In this document: piece by piece, positions 1-7,936 of the stretch
Layout of the letters: each line of letters starts with the position of its first letter
Position numbering within the stretch: position 1 is the first letter of the stretch
Assembly: GCA_905202055.1 (NCBI GenBank)
Contig: CAJKQK010000059.1
Span: 1 to 12,573, forward strand
Reading direction: 5' to 3'
DNA length: 12,573 nt
DNA from: an uncultured Oxalobacter sp.
GTDB taxonomy: Bacteria; Pseudomonadota; Gammaproteobacteria; Burkholderiales; Burkholderiaceae_D
Position numbers and translations under genes: made by a program
Notes under the pieces: generated by a model
What the model was told of the DNA's origin: nothing
The model's input: the letters and a program-made list of their open reading frames with translations, nothing else
Database searches by the model: none

Positions 1-1
1 T

Positions 2-55
2 TTCGTCGTCGGGCAGAGCATTTATCTGTCCAGACATCTCAAGGATGCACGGTAG
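2..55 (+). CDS. C-terminal end of an unidentified plus-strand gene (truncated by window edge)
   Basis: Reading frame 2 from the window edge gives 17 residues ending VVGQSIYLSRHLKDAR and then TAG at 53-55. The stop lies 25 nt before a strong plus-strand terminator, which supports a real gene ending here. The other two forward frames also stay open for a short way. One runs into the terminator stem and the other ends at about 65, so the frame is chosen on its terminator spacing and natural composition. Too little is left to name a family. Confidence 0.4.
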   Translation, partial: FVVGQSIYLSRHLKDAR

Positions 56-64
56 ACAATCGGT

Positions 65-925
65 TTAAAAGGAAAACAAGGGCGTGAATGATGTCACGCC
101 TTTTTTATTTTCCCCGAATCGGGGTGCCTCCTGTTTCAGGAAAGCCCGATAGCCGGTCTGGAAATCTTCTGTATTGAAACAGTCGAAACATTTGTCTTAT
201 TCATCGCTATCGATAGCGTGTGAACCAGACAGCTTCCTGATGAATCTCTTGTGCCAGCGTGTCGCCAGAGGCGCTCCTGAAACGATTCGACGTACTGTGT
301 CGTTGACGGATTCTTCAAATTCTCTGTCGGGAACGACGCGGGTCACGAGACGTCTTTCTTTCGCTTCCACGGGATTGAAAATCCGGCCTTCCAGCAATAT
401 TTCCATTACAACGTCTTTTCCGGCCAGTTCAATCAATGGTTCGAGTTCCGGATAAGCCATCACAAGTCCCGGATTTTTTATCGGCACGCCGAAGCGGGCT
501 GATTCATTGCAAATCCGGAAGTCGCATGTGGATGCGATTTCCAGACCGGCACCGACACAAATTCCTTCAATGGAAGCGACGAGGGGAATGGGACAATTGC
601 AAAGCGCGGTGAGCGTATCGTGCATCACCTTCCCATAGCGCGTGCCTGTTCTTTATTCGACCGGACTTCTCCGAATTCATGAATGTCTCAACCGGACGAA
701 AACGCTTTTCCGTCCGATCCCCTGATGACAATGCATCTCTGGGAATCGTCGGACGACAATTCAAGCAGGGATTGGCGAAGGCTTCGCCACATATGTGCCG
801 TGATGGCGTTGTGCCGTTCAGGATTGTTCAGGATGAGAGTGACGACAAATTCCCCTCCCGTTCAAAATAAACCGGCTCCCGACCGTTATGTGACGATGGG
901 GAGCCTTTGCGACAGTATCGGTCAT
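65..925 (-). pseudogene. Enoyl-CoA hydratase/isomerase family gene, multiply disrupted
   Basis: Conceptual repair of several frames gives one crotonase-family protein of about 270-280 residues. It starts MTDTVAKAPHRH at 925, continues NGREPVYFE, then GEFVVTLILNNPERHNAIT, a core with PLVASIEGICVGAGLEIAST, and the typical C-terminal CFNTEDFQTGYRAFL. Lesions visible: a frameshift at about 889-888 (two extra or one missing base), a one-base loss at about 857-853, an in-frame TGA at 690-688 between SG and DIHEF, a one-base loss at about 631-629, and an in-frame TAA at 199-197 before DKCFDCFNTEDF. The family hydrates or isomerises acyl-CoA thioesters; with these lesions no full-length product can be made. 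The first ATG lies 10 nt past the ppc stop, so it was probably once co-transcribed with ppc. The 3' limit is uncertain: the frame runs to a TAA at 67-65, but the family homology ends near 105. Confidence 0.88.
81..106 (+). terminator. Intrinsic terminator of the left-edge gene
   Basis: A perfect 7-bp GC-rich stem, GGCGTGA (81-87) with TCACGCC (94-100), has a 6-nt loop and is followed by six T (101-106). It suits the plus-strand gene that ends at 55. On the minus strand the bases after the stem are only moderately T-rich, so it may weakly stop transcripts of the facing pseudogene too. The leftover reading frame of that pseudogene runs through it. Confidence 0.85.
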
Positions 926-935
926 CTCAGAGGGA

Positions 936-3809
936 TCAACCTGTATTGCGCATCCCGGCGGCAATACCATTGATCGACAGATGAATGCCCCGGGTGGCAC
1001 GTGCGTCGAGGTTTTCCGGATTGTTGCCCGGATTGCGGTGACGCTTGATCAGTTCGACCTGCAAGTGGTTCAGCGGATCGATATAAGCCAGCCGGTCTTT
1101 CAATGCGCGGGCCAGTCGCGGATTATTGACCAGACGTTCTTTTTCGTTGGTGATGATTTCAAAACTGCTCAATGTCCGCTGATGTTCTGCGCAAATATGC
1201 GAGAAAACGGTGTCACGCAGGTTTCTGTCAGTCACCAGTTCGGAATAACGATAGGCGATCGCCAGATCGGACTTGGCCAGCACCATGTCCATATTCGAGA
1301 GCATGGATTCGAAGAAAGGCCATTCCTTGTACATGGACTGGAGAAGCGAGATTTTTCTGTTCTTGACGTTGATGTCTTCCTCATCCAGCCACTGGGTGAT
1401 TGCGGAGCCGAAACCGTACCAGCCAGGCAGCAGAACACGGCATTGCCCCCATGAGAAACTCCAGGGAATCGCTCTCAGATCTTCAATACGGCGCGATGAC
1501 TTGCGGGATGCCGGACGGGAACCGATATTCAGTTCGGCGATTTCCGTAATCGGAGTCGACTGGAAGAAATAATCCGTGAATCCCGGTGTATCGTAGACCA
1601 GATGGCGGTAAGCCTTGTAGGCGAGTGCCGAAATTTCTTCCAGTGCCGATTCAAACTCGTGCATCGTGTCGGTATATTTCTTGTTTTCGTCTTCCGGCAT
1701 CAGGCTGGCTTCCAGCGTGGCGGCAACGAGCAGCTCCAGATTACGGCTGCCGATTTCCGGGTCCGCAAATTTGGATGCGATCATTTCCCCCTGTTCGGTC
1801 AGGCGGATCTGGCCGTTAACAGTCCCGTGCGGTTGTGCCAGAATGGCTTCATAGGTCGGGCCACCTCCGCGGCCGACGGTACCGCCACGTCCGTGGAACA
1901 GGCGAAGCCGGACACCCATCTGGTTGAACAGCTCGACCAGTTGTTTTTCAGCCTTGTACAATTCCCAGTTGGAAGTTGTGTAACCGCCATCCTTGTTCGA
2001 ATCGGAGTATCCAAGCATGACTTCCTGCAAGTCGCCCTGTTTTCTGATCAGCTCCCGGACCAGCGGAATACTCATGGCTTCTTTCATGATGGCCGCTGCC
2101 GAACGCAAGTCCGGAATCATTTCAAACAGGGGAATGGCCATGAGATCCGCTTCGGCCTCGTTCCAGTCCAGAACGGTATCGGAACCCGGTTTCCGTTTCG
2201 GACGGAGCAGTCCGGATTCTTTCTGCAGCAGATACACTTCCAGAATGTCCGAAACCGTTTCGGTATGGGAAATAATGTAGTTCGTAATGGCCCGCTTGCC
2301 ATACTGTTCGCGGATATAACGGGCGGTACGAAGGATTCTGAGTTCAGACGTCGTTTCTTCCGAATACTGGGCGAACGGGGAATAAAGCAGACGCGGCTGG
2401 CTGAGTTCCCTGATCAGCAGCTCCACTTTTTTCTCTTCGGAAAGGGCCGCATAATCCGGCTCGACCTGTGCTGTGGCAAAAATTTCCGTCAGGATGCGTT
2501 CATGGATGTCCGAACTCTGGCGCATATCGAGCGTTGCCAGATGGAAGCCGAAAATATCGACGGCAGCCTTCAATGCACCGAGACGGATTCTGACAAGCAG
2601 CTCGCCTGCATTCTGGTTTAAGGAATCGATCATGATCTGGAGATCGGCGCCGAATTCTTCCGGTGTCGCATAAGCTTCGCCCGTCCCGATTTCGCTGCGC
2701 GGAAGGCTGGTCATGCCATAGTCGCGGGCAGTCGCCGCCAGGCGCGAGTATATGGCGATCAGGGCACGGCGGTACGGCTCATCGACACGGTGCAGCGATG
2801 TGTCGGATGAGGTGTTTGCCAGTTCCTGCAATTCAGGGCTGACGTGATTCAACAGTGACGAGATGGAAAGCTCGGCACCGAGGTTATGGATTTCTTCCAG
2901 ATAGAATTCCATGACCAGATGGGATTGCCGTTCCAGCGCGTGAAGCATCGTGTCGGCGTTGACGTTCGGGTTGCCGTCGCGGTCACCGCCGATCCAGCTG
3001 CCCATCTGCAGGTATTTGCTTTCTGAACCCGGGGCGGCAATGCCATCGGCGCTTTCAGGATAGCGTTCGCTGATTTCTTCCTGAATCGAATGATACAGTT
3101 CAGGCAATTCCCTCAGGAATGTCGTCCGGTAATAGGACAGGGCATTATTGATTTCATCGGCGACGGACAAGCGGGTATAACGCAGAAGACGGGTTTGCCA
3201 GAGGGCGGCAATTTGCGCGCGGAGCATTTCCGTATTGTGTTTGCTTTCCTTCGGGGTCAGGGAAGTGCCGCGTTGAGCCAGCAAACGGGCGATTTCACGT
3301 TCGCTGTCCAAAGTGCTTTTACGCTGGACTTCGGTCGGATGGGCAGTCAGGACAGGTGAAATGAACGTATTGTTCAGGGACTCCTTGATGGCCGCACCGG
3401 GGACACCTGCAGCGTCAAGCTGGTCCAGCGCATAATTCAGGCTGCCTTTTTCTGGAGGCGCACCGGAAATAAGGGCTGAACGATAGGCCAGGTTGGCATG
3501 CTTGTCGACGGCGATATTGGCCAGATGCGAAAAATACGAAAAAGCGCGAACGACTGAAATGGCCTGATTCCTGGAAAGGTTTTTCAACAGGTTGTTCAGG
3601 GTATCTGCAGAGCAAATATTGGGGTCGCGCCTGAAACTGACGGCTGTCTGCCGCACTTTTTCAACCAGATTGAAAGTATCTTCACCTTCTTTTTCTCGAA
3701 TGGTGTCGCCGAGCATGCGGCCCAGCATACGAATGTCTTCTTTTTCGGACGCTTCTGCCCGGGATTGGGATGGATTGTTGAGGCTCATTTCCTGATGCTG
3801 TTCTGCCAT
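936..3809 (-). CDS. ppc: Phosphoenolpyruvate carboxylase
   Basis: Carboxylates PEP with bicarbonate to give oxaloacetate and phosphate, in the cytoplasm as a homotetramer (family knowledge). This is the anaplerotic feed of the TCA intermediates. The 957-residue product carries every hallmark: the catalytic-His motif LTAHPTEV (His157), GSWIGGDRDGNPNV (270-283), MLGYSDSNKDGGY (598-610), the glycine loop FHGRGGTVGRGGGP (638-651), GSRPASRK (763-770), and the C-terminal SINGIAAGMRNTG. Lys846 in the MVLAKSDL stretch and Asn955 correspond to E. coli residues that bind the inhibitor aspartate, so feedback inhibition is probably kept. It is longer than the 883-residue E. coli enzyme, mostly through an N-terminal extension of about 20 residues and internal inserts. 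The ATG at 3809 has no clear Shine-Dalgarno; Met8 is an alternative start, with AGGA placed very close to it. It is divergent from hemX and upstream of the ech pseudogene. Confidence 0.98.
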   Translation of the reverse strand: MAEQHQEMSLNNPSQSRAEASEKEDIRMLGRMLGDTIREKEGEDTFNLVEKVRQTAVSFRRDPNICSADTLNNLLKNLSRNQAISVVRAFSYFSHLANIAVDKHANLAYRSALISGAPPEKGSLNYALDQLDAAGVPGAAIKESLNNTFISPVLTAHPTEVQRKSTLDSEREIARLLAQRGTSLTPKESKHNTEMLRAQIAALWQTRLLRYTRLSVADEINNALSYYRTTFLRELPELYHSIQEEISERYPESADGIAAPGSESKYLQMGSWIGGDRDGNPNVNADTMLHALERQSHLVMEFYLEEIHNLGAELSISSLLNHVSPELQELANTSSDTSLHRVDEPYRRALIAIYSRLAATARDYGMTSLPRSEIGTGEAYATPEEFGADLQIMIDSLNQNAGELLVRIRLGALKAAVDIFGFHLATLDMRQSSDIHERILTEIFATAQVEPDYAALSEEKKVELLIRELSQPRLLYSPFAQYSEETTSELRILRTARYIREQYGKRAITNYIISHTETVSDILEVYLLQKESGLLRPKRKPGSDTVLDWNEAEADLMAIPLFEMIPDLRSAAAIMKEAMSIPLVRELIRKQGDLQEVMLGYSDSNKDGGYTTSNWELYKAEKQLVELFNQMGVRLRLFHGRGGTVGRGGGPTYEAILAQPHGTVNGQIRLTEQGEMIASKFADPEIGSRNLELLVAATLEASLMPEDENKKYTDTMHEFESALEEISALAYKAYRHLVYDTPGFTDYFFQSTPITEIAELNIGSRPASRKSSRRIEDLRAIPWSFSWGQCRVLLPGWYGFGSAITQWLDEEDINVKNRKISLLQSMYKEWPFFESMLSNMDMVLAKSDLAIAYRYSELVTDRNLRDTVFSHICAEHQRTLSSFEIITNEKERLVNNPRLARALKDRLAYIDPLNHLQVELIKRHRNPGNNPENLDARATRGIHLSINGIAAGMRNTG

Positions 3810-3930
3810 AGTGTAATAGGGTCAGGTAAGTCAAAATAACCGGTCATGGGTAATGACGGCTTTCGAAAAAACGGTGTTATTCAGTTTCGTGTCAAAAAAC
3901 ATGCTGAAAGGTGGAGCGGGTGTTTCGGAT

Positions 3931-3948
3931 AACCGATCGGTATCGGTT
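3931..3948. repeat. Inverted repeat upstream of ppc
   Basis: AACCGAT (3931-3937) and ATCGGTT (3942-3948) are perfect 7-bp arms around CGGT. The repeat lies about 120 bp upstream of the ppc start and just before the plus-strand TACAAT hexamer, a position that would suit an operator. No regulator is identified. Confidence 0.45.
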
Positions 3949-4221
3949 GTGGAAACCGGAAACTCCTGTCGTTTTACAATAAAAACGCGACACTAAAGAA
4001 CAAAGCGGTGTTTCATCATGGGAAAAGATGAACCTTCAGGCTTTTCAATGTGTCCGGGCAAGTAAATAAGTATACCTTTTTTCGTATCATATCCTACCTT
4101 TCATGATGGATTTTTGTATAAAAAATTGTCATTTTTTTCAATATGGACAAGCATTCCTGTTCTGATTCATTAAACAAAACTCATTCATAAAGCAAAAAAA
4201 CAGACACGATCGGGGTGAAAT

Positions 4222-4263
4222 ACATGACGGTTCATGTCGCGAATTCCCAACAAAGGCAATTCG
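4222..4263. repeat. Two adjacent inverted repeats upstream of hemX
   Basis: ACATGA (4222-4227) and TCATGT (4232-4237) flank a 4-base centre. Immediately after, CGAATT (4240-4245) and AATTCG (4258-4263) flank a 12-base centre. Neither has a T-run behind it, so they are not terminators. They lie about 140-190 bp before the hemX start. An operator pair or the fold of a small transcript are both possible; function is unknown. Confidence 0.35.
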
Positions 4264-4376
4264 TGAAAAACAAACAGGACGGTCTTTTTTACCACTGGCA
4301 ATCAAAAACGTTTTTATCCCGGCCGGAAGATATTCCTGTCTTCTCAGATAGAGCGTAAAAAGGAAGATTCAGAGGC

Positions 4377-4382
4377 TATAAT
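4377..4382 (+). promoter_or_regulatory. Candidate -10 box for hemX-hemY
   Basis: A perfect TATAAT sits 29 bp before the chosen hemX ATG, predicting transcription from about 4389 with a short leader of about 23 nt. The bases at the -35 position are not close to TTGACA, so the promoter may need an activator or be weak. A direct promoter here fits hemX-hemY being expressed without any upstream hem gene. Confidence 0.55.
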
Positions 4383-4411
4383 GTCCTTCGGGAATAATAA
4401 AATGATTGAAT

Positions 4412-5500
4412 ATGTCCTCACCTGATTCATCAACCGAAACCGTTTCTTCCGGCAAAGCCGAAACGTTTTTCAGGATGCAGCAGCGCTTGCGCTGGCTGAC
4501 CTGGGCGCTGGTTGTGCTCGTCGTCCTGTTCGTCGCCCATCTGGTTTATTCACATATCGAAATCGGGGGGCTCCGTGCGGAAATCGCAAAGCGTTTGCAG
4601 ACAGGTGACGATGTGAGCATGGAAGCGAAAACGATTGCCAAAACCACACAGGACACGATGGTCGACATTCAGGCAAAAGTGGTCGCTCTGGAAAACAGGC
4701 AGGCGGAAACCCAGAATCAGCAGATATCGCTTTCCCAGATGTATCAGGATCTCTCGAAAAGTAAAGATGACTGGTCGCTGGCGGAAATCGAACAGGTTTT
4801 ATCGACGGCCAACCAACAGCTGCAACTTTCCGGGAATATCGATGGCGCACTGGTCGCCTTGCAAAATGCCGACAGGACGCTTGCCCATTCCAATAAGCCC
4901 CAGTTCATTGCCATCAGGGCCGCCATTGCAAGGGATATCGGGCGTCTGCGGGCTGTACCGAATGTCGATACAGCCGGTATGGCTTTGAAACTGGACAGTA
5001 TTATTAACGAAATCAATCGCTTGCCGTTGATGGCAGGAGAAAAGCCACTGCCTGATCATGGCAGGGACGGTTCTCTGCGCATGAAAAAAGAGTATGAATT
5101 TTCACTGTCGCCTTCGGAATGGGCGCATTCCGGTGCCGTTTTATGGAATGAGTGGATTGACGACATGCGGGAGGAAATCCATTCACTGGTCAGGGTACAG
5201 GAAGTGGACGCTCCGGATGCCTTGATCCTGTCGCCTTCGCAAGCATATTATCTGAGAGAAAACCTGAAATTGCGTCTGCTTTCGGCACGACTTTCCCTAC
5301 TGTCGCATTCACCGAATTCTTTCAAAAACGATATCAATGCCGCGCTGGATTTGCTCGACCGTTATTTCGATACGTCGGCAGATTCGGTGAAATCGGTCAG
5401 GGTGACGTTGAGAAATCTGGAATCGAGTGATCTGTCCGTGGACATTCCCAGTCTGTCGGACAGCTTGAACGCCGTTCAGAATCATCGAATGAAGAATTGA
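4412..5500 (+). CDS. hemX: HemX family membrane protein
   Basis: A 362-residue inner-membrane protein of the HemX family, often mislabelled uroporphyrinogen-III C-methyltransferase although no methyltransferase motif is present. It has a short cytoplasmic N-terminus, one transmembrane helix (about 29-47, very rich in Leu and Val), a periplasmic coiled coil (about 53-115), and the family signature region around 121-157 with WSLAEIEQVLSTANQQLQLS, then ARDIGRLRAVPNVD (173-186). A second conserved helix with YYLRENLKLRLLSARLSLL lies at 279-297. The family sits in haem-biosynthesis operons, and its biochemical role is not settled. ATG at 4412 is preferred; an in-frame TTG at 4406 is possible and the ribosome site (GGGA at 4390) is weak. 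It is followed 4 nt later by hemY. hemC and hemD, its usual upstream partners, are absent, and HemD is not fused to it as it is in some relatives. Confidence 0.88.
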   Translation: MSSPDSSTETVSSGKAETFFRMQQRLRWLTWALVVLVVLFVAHLVYSHIEIGGLRAEIAKRLQTGDDVSMEAKTIAKTTQDTMVDIQAKVVALENRQAETQNQQISLSQMYQDLSKSKDDWSLAEIEQVLSTANQQLQLSGNIDGALVALQNADRTLAHSNKPQFIAIRAAIARDIGRLRAVPNVDTAGMALKLDSIINEINRLPLMAGEKPLPDHGRDGSLRMKKEYEFSLSPSEWAHSGAVLWNEWIDDMREEIHSLVRVQEVDAPDALILSPSQAYYLRENLKLRLLSARLSLLSHSPNSFKNDINAALDLLDRYFDTSADSVKSVRVTLRNLESSDLSVDIPSLSDSLNAVQNHRMKN

Positions 5501-5504
5501 CAGC

Positions 5505-6710
5505 ATGCGAATCTTTCTCTGGATACTCTCTCTTTTTGCCACAGCGGCCGGACTTGCCGTACTGGTGCGTTTCAACGCAGGGAACGTCGTTTTTTTCTGG
5601 CCGCCTTACCGGGTCGATATATCGCTCAACTTTTTCCTTTTGCTGCTGGTTCTTCTGACCATTTTGCTGTTTCTGGTTTTCAAGGCTATTCATCTGGCTT
5701 TGCGGCTGCCTTCCCGGATATCACAGGTTCGCGAACAAAGAAAAGAGCAGGAAAGCAATCAGGCTTTGCGGGAATCCCTGAAGGCCCTGTTTGAGGGGCG
5801 TTTCGTACAGGCGCAAAAAGCGGCACGAAAGGCATGGGACTGGGAAAGGAACAGGGGATACGCCGCCCTGATCGGGGCGCGGGCATCACAGGCCGTCCAG
5901 CAATACGACAAGCGTGACGATTACCTGAAAAGCATAGAGGATGATGAAGATTACGATACGGCATGTCTTGTGACGAAAGCCGAGTTGTATATCGACGAAC
6001 ATCAGCCGCACAAGGCCCTGGAGGTCATTGACGAACTCAATGCGAATGGGACGCGGCATATCCATATCCAGCGCATGTCCCTGAAAGCCAACCAGCAGAT
6101 CGGGAACTGGAAAGAAGTGCTCCGGCTCGTCCAGTCTCTGGACAAACATCACTCCATCCGTCCGGTATTGTCCGAAAAACTGAAAGAGGCGGCGTACGTC
6201 AATCTTTTCAATTCAGCGGCGCCGGATGCTGAGTCGGTAATGCTTGTATGGCAAGATATTCCTGAACAGGAGCAGGAAAAACCGGCAGTGGCAGTCAGCG
6301 CCGCAAAGGCATTTTACCATTGTATGTTGCCGAAAAAGAGTGAAGAGATACTGTCCCGTGTGCTGGATAAATTCTGGGATGACCGGCTGGTGAGCGCGTT
6401 TGTCGAATTTGCCGAAAGCAGGGAACCGGACGATCTGGCGGTGCAAACAGCACATTGTGAACGGTGGCTGGAAAAATACGGACGGCAGCCGCAGCTTTTG
6501 CTGGCTCTGGGTGTATTGGCCTCACGTCAGAAACAGTTCGACAAATCAGCAAGCTGTTTTGAAGAAGCCGTTTCCCTAGCCTCCGACAGGAAGCTCCTGT
6601 ATCAGGCGCATCTTTTGCTTGCGCAATTACATGACAGGCTGGGGCACGAAGAAAAAGCGGTCCGGCATTACCGCGAGGCGTCGATCAGCCGCCAGATTCT
6701 CAAGGCCTGA
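5505..6710 (+). CDS. hemY: HemY family inner-membrane TPR protein
   Basis: A 401-residue protein of the proteobacterial HemY family, unrelated to the Bacillus protoporphyrinogen oxidase of the same name. Two transmembrane helices lie at about 1-22 and 41-62, joined by the family's typical loop with VVFFWPPYRVDI. A charged stretch follows and then a long helical domain with tetratricopeptide-like repeats, clearest at 325-395, including QLLLALGVLASRQKQFDKSA. The protein is expected to be anchored in the inner membrane and act as a scaffold associated with late haem synthesis; no enzymatic activity is proven. The gene starts 4 nt after the hemX stop, so the two form an operon and are likely translationally coupled, since no strong Shine-Dalgarno is present. 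It ends 29 bp from the converging Sel1 gene, with no clear terminator between them. Confidence 0.9.
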   Translation: MRIFLWILSLFATAAGLAVLVRFNAGNVVFFWPPYRVDISLNFFLLLLVLLTILLFLVFKAIHLALRLPSRISQVREQRKEQESNQALRESLKALFEGRFVQAQKAARKAWDWERNRGYAALIGARASQAVQQYDKRDDYLKSIEDDEDYDTACLVTKAELYIDEHQPHKALEVIDELNANGTRHIHIQRMSLKANQQIGNWKEVLRLVQSLDKHHSIRPVLSEKLKEAAYVNLFNSAAPDAESVMLVWQDIPEQEQEKPAVAVSAAKAFYHCMLPKKSEEILSRVLDKFWDDRLVSAFVEFAESREPDDLAVQTAHCERWLEKYGRQPQLLLALGVLASRQKQFDKSASCFEEAVSLASDRKLLYQAHLLLAQLHDRLGHEEKAVRHYREASISRQILKA

Positions 6711-6739
6711 CTTTTCCGGTTTTTCGCCGATCGTCCATC

Positions 6740-7627
6740 TTACGGGCGCAGTTTTTTCAGACGTTTCTGTGCATTCACATTGCCTTGTGCTGCGGCTTTA
6801 CGGTACCACACAAGGGCTTTGGATATGTCTTTTTCAACGCCAATCCCCTTGTCGTACATGACGGCCAGATTGAATTGGGCCCGGGCATAACCTTTTTCGG
6901 CAGCGGCCTCAAACCAGTGAAACGCTTTTTTCTCGTCCTTTTCAAGTCCGATACCTTCGGAATATAAAACGCCGAGTTTGTTTTGCGCCTTCGCATAACC
7001 TGCCCGTGCGGCTTTTCCGAACCAGTAAGCGGATTGTCCTTCGTTTTTCGTCACACCCAGTCCGCGGGCATACATCACGCCAAGCCCGTACTGGGCTTCC
7101 GGAAGCTGGTGCATGGCAGCCTTGCGCAGCCATTTGATGGTTTCGGCAAAATCCTGCCGGGTTCCTTTTCCGAGCCCATACATGACAGCCAGGTTGTATT
7201 CGGCATCGGGATACCCCTGAACGGCTGCCTTGCCGTACCAGTCGAACGCTTCTTTGTAGTCCTGTGCGACATCATTGCCTTCGTAGTAGGTGACGCCGAG
7301 ATAATTCTGGGCTCTGGCGAATCCCTGATTGGCTGACTTCATGATCAGATTCAGGCCACGTTCGATATCTTTCCTCACGATCACGCCATTTTTATAAAGA
7401 AGGCCCAAAGCATAAGTCGATTTCGGATCGTCCTTCTTTGCGCCCGATTCAAACAGCGAGAGTGCCTGCTGGTAGTGCCCGCTCTTGTAAGCGCTGACAC
7501 CATCGTCGAAGTCATCGGCAAACGCGACACCGGCAAGACATGACAGGGCAACCAGCAAAAAAGCACGAAAAAAATGGTTTGCCCGTATATCGAAAAAAAA
7601 CATTTTTCTGGCAGTCTGGCTGTTCAT
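6740..7627 (-). CDS. Secreted Sel1-repeat (SLR) protein
   Basis: A 295-residue protein with a long N-terminal export signal: a basic, Phe-rich start, a hydrophobic core around 22-35 and a predicted cut after Ala-Phe-Ala37. After a TPR-like helix pair (38-67, GVSAYKSGHYQQALSLFESG), six consecutive 36-residue Sel1 repeats run at 68-103, 104-139, 140-175, 176-211, 212-247 and 248-283, plus a partial seventh. Each ends in a Lys-Ala-Ala/Asn-Gly type turn, as in WFEAAAEKGY. Such alpha-solenoids bind other proteins; bacterial members act in envelope signalling or host contact, but nothing here names a partner. The chosen ATG at 7627 has a weak AGAG before it; Met9 would also leave a workable signal. 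It is convergent with hemY and stands alone on its strand. Confidence 0.85.
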   Translation of the reverse strand: MNSQTARKMFFFDIRANHFFRAFLLVALSCLAGVAFADDFDDGVSAYKSGHYQQALSLFESGAKKDDPKSTYALGLLYKNGVIVRKDIERGLNLIMKSANQGFARAQNYLGVTYYEGNDVAQDYKEAFDWYGKAAVQGYPDAEYNLAVMYGLGKGTRQDFAETIKWLRKAAMHQLPEAQYGLGVMYARGLGVTKNEGQSAYWFGKAARAGYAKAQNKLGVLYSEGIGLEKDEKKAFHWFEAAAEKGYARAQFNLAVMYDKGIGVEKDISKALVWYRKAAAQGNVNAQKRLKKLRP

Positions 7628-7936
7628 ATGTGTATCTCTGAAATGAAGGTGAATACTTAACTTTAATATAAAAAACAGCCGCTAAAACGATTTGTTGAAT
7701 CTAAAATTTCAATTGAAACTTCATTTTGCATGAAAACGACGAATTTGTTTTCTCCAGCAGCGCATCCTGAATCATCACATGTTGAATGAAGCCTGCCTCT
7801 TTCATTTTTGGAACGTCCATACTCTATTGACTGGTAAAAATGGAAAAGTTTTTCTTTTTTCCGTTTTCGTTGATTTTTACATTGCCTGTTCATGCCCGAA
7901 AGCCGTCCTGTTTTCAAGCGGACTCATTCAGAGCAT
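7628..7936. other. Intergenic gap between the Sel1 gene and the acnA terminator
   Basis: About 310 AT-rich bases. Short open frames exist on both strands, but their products are low-complexity and resemble no family. The part next to 7627 should hold the Sel1 promoter: TATATT read on the minus strand, about 45 bp before the start, is a possible -10 without a convincing -35. Nothing else was recognised. Confidence 0.5.

Larger units (their letters stand above)
3810..4411. other. AT-rich divergent intergenic region (ppc / hemX)
   Basis: About 600 bases carry no convincing gene. What can be seen: a TTGACA hexamer on the minus strand at 3895-3890 that could be a ppc -35 box, though no good -10 follows at normal spacing; inverted repeats at 3931-3948, 4222-4237 and 4240-4263; a TACAAT hexamer on the plus strand at 3975-3980, followed at 4018 by a 15-codon open frame ending at 4065; and a TATAAT box before hemX. 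In related betaproteobacteria hemC and hemD normally stand here. No HemC or HemD motif could be recognised in any frame. Confidence 0.6.

Noticed and set aside
205..218. A 14-bp perfect palindrome, CGCTATCGATAGCG, near the pseudogene nonsense codon
   Set aside because: It lies within former coding sequence (His-Ala-Ile-Asp-Ser-Asp), and about one palindrome of this size is expected by chance in a window this long.
688..690. In-frame TGA in the ech gene as a possible selenocysteine codon
   Set aside because: The same gene has three frameshifts and another stop, no selenocysteine insertion hairpin was recognised behind it, and the crotonase family does not use selenocysteine here.
1602..2621. 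A 339-codon plus-strand open frame inside ppc
   Set aside because: It is exactly antisense to conserved PEP carboxylase motifs, its product resembles no family, and the length follows from codon bias on the other strand.
4412..5500. Annotation of hemX as a uroporphyrinogen-III methyltransferase
   Set aside because: The protein has a membrane helix and coiled coil and none of the S-adenosylmethionine-binding motifs of CobA/CysG. The name is a common carry-over error.
7520..7550. A Leu-Ser-Cys stretch in the Sel1 signal peptide as a lipoprotein site
   Set aside because: The residue three before the Cys is Ala rather than Leu, and a better Ala-Phe-Ala signal peptidase I site lies 7 residues further on.
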